Shown here: positions 1-4,691 of the stretch, piece after piece
How the letters are laid out: each line of letters starts with the position of its first letter
Numbering within the stretch: position 1 is the stretch's first letter
Assembly: GCA_030615845.1 (NCBI GenBank)
Contig: JAUWYM010000042.1
Span: 1-6,796 of the forward strand
DNA from: Thermoplasmatota archaeon
Lineage (GTDB): Archaea > Thermoplasmatota > E2 > DHVEG-1
Direction of reading: 5' to 3'
Length of the DNA stretch: 6,796 bases
Translations under genes and position numbers: made by a program
Notes under the pieces: model-generated
Seen by the model: only the letters and a program-made list of their open reading frames with translations
What the model was told of the DNA's origin: nothing
Database searches by the model: none

Positions 1-129
1 ATGAATCCTATTGAACAGGATTTTTCTCATATTCAACGTGATGTGTTGAATAATAGTGATTTCAACAGCCCAAAAGAGGTAATGAATATGATTTCAGCTT
101 ATATTGAAAAAGAGCTTAATTCAAATTGA
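1..129 (+). pseudogene. C-terminal end of a probable IS630/Tc1-mariner-type DDE transposase
   Basis: The frame is open from the first base and stops at TGA 127-129, giving 42 residues. The ATG at base 1 is probably an internal Met, because the match is to the end of a larger protein. Near the N-terminus the residues NPIEQDFSHIQRDVLN, followed by a short helical tail ending near AYIE, resemble the last catalytic block of IS630-family transposases. In that block the Glu of N-P/Q-I-E is the third acidic residue of the DDE triad (here Glu5). The usual Trp or Phe pattern after this Glu is only partly kept. The frame stops soon after the last helix, without the aromatic/basic tail (KPF-W-like) I would expect, so the copy looks truncated or decayed. 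No inverted repeat marking an element end was found. The family call is by eye and the upstream part lies outside the window. Confidence 0.55.
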
Positions 130-137
130 ACGTGTAG

Positions 138-326
138 TTAAGAAAGGAGATTAGAGAATTAGAATGGCGGCTAAGGGCAGTAGAAAAAGAGCAAAGAATA
201 ATACGTGAAGATATTTTATCAGGAGAAGCAATGGAAAGGATGAAAAAAAGATTATTAAATAACCCTCCAGAAAATATTATTGAATTAAAGAAAAGAATAA
301 ATAATCAAATTAAGATTGAAATTTAG
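138..326 (+). pseudogene. Charged helical reading-frame remnant, no function recognised
   Basis: One frame is open from just after TAG 135-137 to TAG 324-326 and would encode about 62 residues rich in Arg, Lys and Glu, beginning LRKEIRELEWRLRAVEKEQ. It looks like an amphipathic or coiled-coil helix. There is no ATG until 231, which would leave only 31 residues (231-326), so an intact gene is unlikely. An AAAGGAG stretch at 143-149 resembles a ribosome binding site, but the nearest ATG (164) opens a 14-residue frame in another phase. I infer a fragment of a decayed gene beside the transposase remnant, possibly a helix-rich DNA-binding or regulatory protein. It could also be a chance open frame in AT-rich DNA. 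Confidence 0.25.
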
Positions 327-357
327 AATCGTAATCTCCATCTAAATAATCACTTGG

Positions 358-366
358 TTTTTTATA
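358..366 (-). promoter_or_regulatory. TATA-like box reading leftward, no gene behind it
   Basis: On the minus strand this reads TATAAAAAA inside GGTATAAAAAACC. It closely resembles the TATA box of the 172-residue gene (984-991, GTATAAAAACC). No supportable minus-strand gene follows in 1-355. It may be a duplicated promoter relic or drive a non-coding transcript. AT-rich background makes chance occurrence possible. Confidence 0.2.
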
Positions 367-380
367 CCATTTTTGTTAAT

Positions 381-406
381 ATGCACGTTACCCTATGTTT
401 TCAGAA
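381..406. repeat. Imperfect direct repeat, copy A
   Basis: Aligned without gaps to 989-1014, it matches at 20 of 26 positions (shared core CACGTT..CCTATG). With a 2-base gap the similarity resumes as AAAACAG (410-416 against 1020-1026). The two copies flank the minus-strand gene at 440-958 in the same orientation. On the minus strand each copy is followed by a TATAAAAA-type string, at 358-366 for this copy. It may be a duplicated promoter-proximal element. Confidence 0.35.
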
Positions 407-415
407 GGGAAAACA
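396..415. other. Small hairpin (7-base stem, 6-base loop)
   Basis: TGTTTTC at 396-402 pairs perfectly with GAAAACA at 409-415 around the loop AGAAGG. It lies about 25 bases beyond the stop codon of the minus-strand gene, where a 3' end signal could sit. No T-run follows it on the minus strand, so it is not a classical terminator. It might stabilise or mark the mRNA 3' end, or be chance in AT-rich DNA. Confidence 0.25.
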
Positions 416-439
416 GGTTTTATAAGGGAATATATAGCA

Positions 440-958
440 CTATCCTCTCATATGAACAGGTTCCGCATTAAAATTAGAAACAATCTTTGGTTCAATATGC
501 TCCCAGGTCTGCTCACATAAATACCAATCTGTTATCTCTTCCTCCGCAGTTTCTGTTATACTAAATATTTCAGTTTTGTTTAAATGTTCCATATATGGCA
601 AAACGAACATTTCCATTAAAACTCCTCTATTAGTTGGCCATAGATATATCTCAAGTCCAATACGCTGTGATTCTTCATCCATATCACGTAAAGAAACCAC
701 ATCTACAGAAAACAAACTGAATAATTCGTAAAATATCTCTTGGAGATGTCCGGGAGGTTTCTTTTGTTTAATGAGGTCGACAATTTTTTTGTTTACGCCT
801 ATAATAAGTGTGCCAACCCCCTCATTATTTTCATCATATTTAACAATCGGGAAATCGAGTTTCTCGATAAAGTCTTTCAACTTTAATCCTAAGTCAGCAA
901 CTTTTTTGTCTTTGATCAAATACCTTCCATATGGATAAGCACATCTTCGCATATTCAT
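440..958 (-). CDS. Uncharacterised 172-residue soluble protein
   Basis: I do not recognise this family. The product is acidic to neutral, without a signal peptide or membrane helix, so probably cytoplasmic. It looks like a mixed alpha/beta fold: an N-terminal part with basic residues (MNMRRCAYPYGRYLIKDKK), a helix followed by a strand ending near GTLIIGV (about residues 49-55), a central hydrophobic helix (about 72-86), a strand segment GLEIYLWPTNRG and an acidic C-terminal third with Trp residues. There are only two cysteines (6 and 148), so no metal site is suggested. The ATG at 958 was chosen because a TATA box lies about 32 bases upstream; a second Met at codon 3 is an alternative. It is divergent from the nuclease gene and next to a transposase remnant, so it may be accessory. 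The intact frame and good promoter argue that it is a real gene. Confidence 0.7.
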   Translation of the reverse strand: MNMRRCAYPYGRYLIKDKKVADLGLKLKDFIEKLDFPIVKYDENNEGVGTLIIGVNKKIVDLIKQKKPPGHLQEIFYELFSLFSVDVVSLRDMDEESQRIGLEIYLWPTNRGVLMEMFVLPYMEHLNKTEIFSITETAEEEITDWYLCEQTWEHIEPKIVSNFNAEPVHMRG

Positions 959-983
959 GAGATGTTTTTAGTATTATTTAAGG

Positions 984-991
984 TTTTTATA
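984..991 (-). promoter_or_regulatory. TATA box of the 172-residue gene
   Basis: The minus strand reads GTGTATAAAAACC, with TATAAAAA centred about 32 bases before the ATG at 958. Archaeal TATA boxes lie about 26 bases before the transcription start, so the predicted start is only about 5-8 bases before the ATG. This suggests a nearly leaderless mRNA and agrees with the absence of a ribosome binding site. Confidence 0.55.
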
Positions 992-1014
992 CACGTTGAC
1001 CTATGCTTTTGGAA
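989..1014. repeat. Imperfect direct repeat, copy B
   Basis: Partner of 381-406 (20 of 26 identical). It abuts and slightly overlaps the TATA box at 984-991, on the upstream side for the minus-strand gene, where a TFB recognition element or an activator site would lie. If the match is not chance, it may be a protein-binding element or the edge of a small duplicated or inserted cassette. Confidence 0.35.
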
Positions 1015-1045
1015 CTAAAAAAACAGTGATAGATTCATTTTTTCA

Positions 1046-1057
1046 TGACAATTGTCA
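1046..1057. promoter_or_regulatory. Perfect 12-base palindrome, candidate operator
   Basis: TGACAATTGTCA is a perfect inverted repeat with no spacer. It sits in the divergent intergenic region, about 55 bases upstream of the minus-strand TATA box and 150 bases before the nuclease gene. Such a site suits a dimeric helix-turn-helix regulator. No regulator gene is in view and the binding protein is unknown. Confidence 0.35.
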
Positions 1058-1091
1058 AACTTTACATATCCATAAATCCAAAAGAGATTAA

Positions 1092-1111
1092 ACATTAGCA
1101 TTGATTAATGT
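1092..1111. other. Inverted repeat ACATTA / TAATGT
   Basis: Six-base arms at 1092-1097 and 1106-1111 flank an 8-base spacer. It is one of three inverted repeats in about 85 bases. It could be a weak operator half-site pair, or chance in AT-rich DNA. Confidence 0.2.
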
Positions 1112-1120
1112 GTAAAGCCC

Positions 1121-1130
1121 CTATTAATAG
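1121..1130. promoter_or_regulatory. Perfect 10-base palindrome CTATTAATAG
   Basis: A perfect inverted repeat ending about 75 bases before the nuclease start and about 41 bases before the weak TATA candidate at 1172-1180. It could be an operator for the rightward operon. A/T-only cores make chance palindromes more likely, hence low confidence. Confidence 0.25.
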
Positions 1131-1171
1131 ATTTTTTAAGGAATTAATATAGCATGTAACCAAACGTAATC

Positions 1172-1180
1172 TTTTTAGGA
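1172..1180 (+). promoter_or_regulatory. Weak TATA candidate for the nuclease operon
   Basis: TTTTTAGGA begins 34 bases before the ATG at 1206, the right distance for a nearly leaderless archaeal transcript. The match to the TTTAWATA-type consensus is poor. The alternative string around 1135-1150 (TTTTTTAAGGAATTAATATA) is more A/T-rich but would give a leader of about 30 bases. Confidence 0.25.
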
Positions 1181-1205
1181 TAACGTATGTTTTTGTATAC
1201 TAATC

Positions 1206-2549
1206 ATGTCAGATGATATTTCAGAATTAAATAAAAGTGCTGCAGAACTTGTTTTATCATATCCAAAATCAACAAGAATACGAGTTATCTCTCATTATGA
1301 TGCGGATGGAATCTCTGCAGCGGGAATACTTTGTACTGCTCTGTATCAAGAAGGATATGATTTCCATGCAACACTTATGAGAAACCCGTTTAACAAAGGC
1401 CTTGAAAGACTTGCAAAAGAAGAAAATGAACTCATAATTTTTTCTGACATGGGAAGTGCACAGATTGAAGCAATAGAGAAAATTGGATGTAAAGCCATTA
1501 TTTTTGATCATCATCAGTACCTCACACCAGATGTTAAAGAAAATGTTCTGCAGATAAATGCTAATCTCTGTGGAATTGATGGTAACTACGAAGCCTGTGG
1601 TGCAACGCTTTGTTTTTCGTTTGCAAAAACACTGAATGCAAAAAACAAAGATCTGGTCTCTCTTGCACTTGCTGGTGCAATTGGTGATAAACAACATATC
1701 GGCGGCATAAAAGGTTTTAATAAAGAAATTCTAGAAAATGCCCTGCAAGACGGATTTATAAAAGAACATACCGGTATCAAACTGTATGGAGATTCGCTCT
1801 TTGATACCTTGTATTTTTCTATTGATCCATATTACCCTGGCTTATCAGGCAATAAAGATGAGATTGAACGAATTCTTGATAAGCTAAAGATCGATAAGAA
1901 TACAAACATCGCAGATATTGACAATGATGCAATGATGCAGTTGCAGTCGTTTCTTTTATTTAAACTAATTAAAGCAGGTTGTCAGAAAAATATTTTAGAT
2001 ATAGCTATTAGAAAAAGATTTTTTTCTGAAGTTTTAGGGTGTGAGCTGGAACGGTTTGCAGATCTTCTTGATGCTTGTGGTAAATTCGGACATCGCGGTG
2101 TTGGACTTTCAATATGCCTTGGAGATAAAAATGCTTTTGATGAAGCAGAAAAGATTGAAAAGGGCTACAAACAAAAAATCCTAACCGCCTTAATTGGGTT
2201 AGACGAAGGGAGCATAAAAGAAACAAAAGGTATGAGATGTTTTTATAGCGAAAATACTTCGCTTGGCGGCGTTGTTGCAGGTATTGCTATAAACTATATT
2301 TTTGATGAAAAAAAACCATTGTTTTCTCTTGCACGAAAAAAAGAGGAAATCCATGTTTCCTGCAGAGGCAATCAGAAACTGGTGGAAAAAGGGTTGGATC
2401 TTGGTGGTGCAATGAAGAAAGTTTCCTCGGAAATTGGTGGTTTTGGCGGAGGGCATAAGATTGCAGCAGGTGCAACCATTGCAATAGATAAAGAAAAAGA
2501 GTTTTTAGAAAAAGTTGAGAGTGTTCTTGTTTCACAGATGAAGGGATAA
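1206..2549 (+). CDS. DHH-family single-strand nuclease, RecJ/GAN-like
   Basis: This 447-residue protein has every signature of the archaeal RecJ-like DHH phosphoesterases. Motif I is SHYDADGIS (Asp32, Asp34), motif II is SDMGS (Asp81), motif III is FDHHQ (101-103) and motif IV is IGDKQ (Asp161). The C-terminal DHHA1 domain carries VSCRG (384-388) and GGFGGGHKIAAGA (411-423), which contact substrate. All metal-binding acidic and His residues are present, so it should be an active Mn/Mg-dependent exonuclease on single-stranded DNA or RNA. Length is typical. Known relatives include GAN, which joins GINS/CMG at the archaeal replication fork, and enzymes proposed to act in RNA turnover; the sequence does not decide between these. 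The ATG at 1206 fits a weak TATA box. It lies 2 bases from pcc1, a pairing seen in many archaea, and probably heads the operon. Confidence 0.93.
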   Translation: MSDDISELNKSAAELVLSYPKSTRIRVISHYDADGISAAGILCTALYQEGYDFHATLMRNPFNKGLERLAKEENELIIFSDMGSAQIEAIEKIGCKAIIFDHHQYLTPDVKENVLQINANLCGIDGNYEACGATLCFSFAKTLNAKNKDLVSLALAGAIGDKQHIGGIKGFNKEILENALQDGFIKEHTGIKLYGDSLFDTLYFSIDPYYPGLSGNKDEIERILDKLKIDKNTNIADIDNDAMMQLQSFLLFKLIKAGCQKNILDIAIRKRFFSEVLGCELERFADLLDACGKFGHRGVGLSICLGDKNAFDEAEKIEKGYKQKILTALIGLDEGSIKETKGMRCFYSENTSLGGVVAGIAINYIFDEKKPLFSLARKKEEIHVSCRGNQKLVEKGLDLGGAMKKVSSEIGGFGGGHKIAAGATIAIDKEKEFLEKVESVLVSQMKG

Positions 2550-2551
2550 TT

Positions 2552-2776
2552 ATGAAGATATCATGTGATTTATGTATTGAGTATGATAACTCTGAGAAGG
2601 CTGAAAAAATTCTTCGTTCAATAAAGGTTGATGATTTTGATTTTGTCACATCCGAAGTACATAATAAGAGGATTGAGGCAACAATAAAAAGCAAGTCTGT
2701 CTCGTCGCTTCTGCACACACTTGATGACTATCTCGCATGCCTTTCTGTCGCTGAGAAAATAGTTGATAAAAATTAA
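2552..2776 (+). CDS. pcc1: KEOPS complex subunit Pcc1
   Basis: This 74-residue protein has the size and pattern of archaeal Pcc1: an N-terminal strand (MKISCDLCIEYDN), a helix (SEKAEKILRSI), central strands (VTSEVHNKRIEATIKS) and a C-terminal helix (SVSSLLHTLDDYLACLSVAEKI) that dimerises and binds Kae1. KEOPS (Kae1, Bud32, Cgi121, Pcc1) makes N6-threonylcarbamoyladenosine at position 37 of tRNAs that read ANN codons, in the cytoplasm. Pcc1 has no catalytic residues and serves as the dimerisation core. The start lies 2 bases after the nuclease stop, so the two genes should be co-transcribed. There is no ribosome binding site; the start context is TAATTATG, the same as two other starts in the operon. 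Family identification rests on the C-terminal pattern and the neighbour and is fairly firm. Confidence 0.85.
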   Translation: MKISCDLCIEYDNSEKAEKILRSIKVDDFDFVTSEVHNKRIEATIKSKSVSSLLHTLDDYLACLSVAEKIVDKN

Positions 2777-2803
2777 GAACACCTATAACATAACCATCTA
2801 ATT

Positions 2804-4297
2804 ATGAGATTCAATTTAAAGGCAGATTTTCCTTTGAGTGGAAGTGCGGTTTCAATTAGACAAGATATCGATAAATTTGTTTCGGATTTTGCTAAAAAAG
2901 TTTTGAATGAGAATGAAAAAATATCTTGGAATTTAAAAGGGGAAAAAGTAGGAGAATTGGACATTGATACTGGTGGTACAAATCGAGCACATAATCTTTT
3001 ACCTCGGTTTAAGAAGGCATGGAGTTTAGAAATTAGTAAGAAACATCATATTGCTGGTGGAAGAGGTATTAAAATTAGAGAGTACAAGATTGAATTTGAA
3101 TTAGAAAAAGAACCATTAAAGGACATTTCTATTCCTTTTGCTGATGTAATAATACAAGGAAAAAATGCTAAAATTATTTTAAAAGATGTATCAGAGGAGT
3201 TTTTAAGAAAAAACTATATCGATAGAATGATTGCTCTTGTAAAAGAAAAAGTAAAAAATCAATATTATGAAGGAAAAGGTGAGTTCTGGAAACTGATTTG
3301 GGAATCAGATGAAAAAAAACCAGTTTGGACAAAAGATCCAACAGAAGAAATGTCCAAGCTAGGTTGGCTTAAGCAAGGACCTACGAAGGGAAAATGGTTT
3401 TACCAACCTCAGGCAACTGCAATTTTAAAAGCAATGGAGGAAATAGCGATTAAAGAGGTGTTGGAGCCTCTTGGTTTTCAGGAGATAATTGAATCTCATA
3501 TCGTCCCGTTTGATATTTGGCTTAAAACAGGTCATCTTGAAGGAATGCCTGCTGAGTTTTATTATGTTGCAGAACCAAAAACAAGAGATGTGGGGCAATG
3601 GGAGAGATTTATTGATCTTACAAAAATTACAAAGGAAGTTGATTTTGACGAGCTGCAAAAAAATGTAAACATTCCTAATGCAGGAATCTGTTATGCACAG
3701 TGTCCTGTGATTTATTGGTCTTTTAAAGGAAAAACAATAGCTGAGAAATCCCTACCCGTCTTAGTGTATGATAGAACTGCTATCTCTGGAAGATATGAAT
3801 CTGGGGGGAGACATGGTATAGAGCGTGTGGATGAGTTTCATCGTATTGAACCGGTTTATATTGGCACAAGGGAGCAACTTCTTGAAGTGCGTGATAAACT
3901 TTTGGAGAGATATAAACATGTTTTCAACAACATCTTTGATCTTGAATGGAGAATGGCATGGGTTACTCCTTGGTATATGCAACAGGCAGGAAAAATTGGA
4001 GATGCCATCACTCAAGATACTGGAACCATTGATTTTGAAGCATATATGCCGTATCGTGGGGATCGGAAGAAATCAGAATGGCTTGAATTTCAAAACTTAA
4101 GTATTCTTGGGGATAAATACGTAAAAGCATTCAACGTCAAGGCACAGAAAAGCACGCTTTGGAGTGGATGCTCGGGGATTGGTCTTGAACGATGGACAAC
4201 TACATTTCTTGCACAAAAAGGACTTGATCCTACGAAGTGGCCTGAAGGATTTAAGAACTATTTGAAAGAGCTACCGAAAGGTATTGAATTCTTGTGA
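2804..4297 (+). CDS. serS: Seryl-tRNA synthetase, rare methanogen type (SerS2)
   Basis: A class II aminoacyl-tRNA synthetase of 497 residues that charges tRNA-Ser with serine. It lacks the long N-terminal coiled-coil arm of ordinary SerRS. Instead it has the separate N-terminal tRNA-binding domain of the zinc-dependent archaeal form (residues 1 to about 165). Motif 2 is GRYESGGRHGIERVDEFHR (329-347) and motif 3 is GIGLERW (458-464). Compared with the Methanosarcina barkeri enzyme (zinc ligands Cys306, Glu355, Cys461), Cys300 in CYAQCP, Glu349 in HRIE and Cys456 in WSGCSG are the expected ligands, so the active-site zinc that binds the serine amino group should be present. Length matches the family (about 500). 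The ATG at 2804 follows pcc1 by 27 bases and has the TAATTATG context. Known distribution is mainly methanogens and some uncultured archaea. Confidence 0.93.
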   Translation: MRFNLKADFPLSGSAVSIRQDIDKFVSDFAKKVLNENEKISWNLKGEKVGELDIDTGGTNRAHNLLPRFKKAWSLEISKKHHIAGGRGIKIREYKIEFELEKEPLKDISIPFADVIIQGKNAKIILKDVSEEFLRKNYIDRMIALVKEKVKNQYYEGKGEFWKLIWESDEKKPVWTKDPTEEMSKLGWLKQGPTKGKWFYQPQATAILKAMEEIAIKEVLEPLGFQEIIESHIVPFDIWLKTGHLEGMPAEFYYVAEPKTRDVGQWERFIDLTKITKEVDFDELQKNVNIPNAGICYAQCPVIYWSFKGKTIAEKSLPVLVYDRTAISGRYESGGRHGIERVDEFHRIEPVYIGTREQLLEVRDKLLERYKHVFNNIFDLEWRMAWVTPWYMQQAGKIGDAITQDTGTIDFEAYMPYRGDRKKSEWLEFQNLSILGDKYVKAFNVKAQKSTLWSGCSGIGLERWTTTFLAQKGLDPTKWPEGFKNYLKELPKGIEFL

Positions 4298-4302
4298 TAA
4301 TT

Positions 4303-4653
4303 ATGGAAAAAAAAGATTTTACAGAATATAAAAGAAAATATGATCTCGTTCGGCATCATGCTTGGGCGGGTCTTGGATTTCTTTCAGTATTGCTTGCAAT
4401 CAGTGTGATTGCTCCATGGTTATTAGTTTTTCTCTCTCCAATACTTGTTGTCCTTATTGCATATGTAGTGATTTCCTTGCTTTTTACATACAAATATTAT
4501 AGAGGGTTTTCTGCCACGCAGGAGAGTATCCTGCATTCTGAAGAAGTAGAAAAAGAAAAAATCCATGCTGATGTTGAAAAAGAACATTTGAAACTGGAGA
4601 AGAAAAAAGCAAAAGCTGAGGAAAAAGCTAAGAAAAAATTGCAAAAAAAATAG
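4303..4653 (+). CDS. Small two-helix membrane protein with charged coiled-coil tail
   Basis: I do not recognise the family. From the ATG at 4303 the product is 116 residues: a basic N-terminus (MEKKDFTEYKRKYDLVRHH), two adjacent hydrophobic helices (about 22-40 and 41-62) joined by a short Pro-containing turn, then a long Lys/Glu-rich segment (about 78-116) likely to form a cytoplasmic helix or coiled coil. A GTG at 4294 would add three residues and overlap the serS stop by 4 bases. I prefer 4303 because TAATTATG also precedes the pcc1 and serS starts. Being directly behind serS suggests co-transcription. The next gene is also a membrane protein and the two may form a complex, which is inference. 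The low-complexity tail makes homology searches unreliable. It is probably a real gene, with function unknown. Confidence 0.65.
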   Translation: MEKKDFTEYKRKYDLVRHHAWAGLGFLSVLLAISVIAPWLLVFLSPILVVLIAYVVISLLFTYKYYRGFSATQESILHSEEVEKEKIHADVEKEHLKLEKKKAKAEEKAKKKLQKK

Positions 4654-4658
4654 AAAAA

Positions 4659-4668
4659 ACCTTTAAAG
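4659..4668 (+). promoter_or_regulatory. Probable promoter of the surface-protein gene
   Basis: AAAAAACCTTTAAAG (4655-4669) looks like a purine-rich TFB element followed by a TATA-type box CTTTAAAG at 4661-4668, about 28 bases before the ATG at 4692. This spacing predicts a nearly leaderless transcript. It suggests that the surface-protein and RaSEA-like genes can be transcribed separately from the serS operon. Confidence 0.4.
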
Positions 4669-4691
4669 AGGAACAGGTATGCGGGCTCTAT

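Larger units (their letters stand above)
327..439. other. Non-coding stretch downstream of the minus-strand gene
   Basis: No credible coding frame lies here on either strand, and together with 130-326 this makes about 310 bases without a confident gene. It holds a leftward TATA-like string (358-366), one copy of an imperfect repeat (381-406) and a small hairpin (396-415). It is the 3' flank of the 440-958 gene. I see no T-rich stretch in the minus-strand reading direction that clearly marks an archaeal terminator. Confidence 0.5.
959..1205. other. Divergent intergenic region with promoter and palindromes
   Basis: These 247 bases separate two divergent genes. They hold the leftward TATA box (984-991), repeat copy B (989-1014), three inverted-repeat sites (1046-1057, 1092-1111, 1121-1130) and a weak rightward TATA candidate (1172-1180). 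No coding frame or recognisable RNA gene is seen. The length and the density of palindromes suggest regulated transcription of at least one side. Confidence 0.5.

Noticed and set aside
164..208. 14-residue frame preceded by AAAGGAG
   Set aside because: It is too short, the spacing from the purine stretch is long (14 bases), and other genes here do not use Shine-Dalgarno sites.
396..415. Hairpin as an intrinsic terminator of the minus-strand gene
   Set aside because: The stem is real, but no T-run follows it in the direction of transcription, and archaeal termination depends mainly on T-tracts.
1..1205. Toxin-antitoxin or phage-defence system in the accessory margin
   Set aside because: Only one intact unknown gene is present, with no partner gene and no recognisable nuclease, NTPase or antitoxin motif.
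1269..1697. 142-residue open frame on the minus strand inside the nuclease gene
   Set aside because: It lies antisense to a gene with all DHH motifs, is unusually rich in Cys, Phe and Ile, and resembles no family; it is a shadow of the real gene.
2287..2718. 143-residue minus-strand open frame across the nuclease/pcc1 junction
   Set aside because: It overlaps two well-supported plus-strand genes and has a low-complexity Ser/Leu/Phe composition typical of antisense frames.
3825..4100. 91-residue plus-strand frame inside serS
   Set aside because: It is out of frame within a region encoding SerRS motif 2 and the following core, so it cannot be an independent gene on this evidence.
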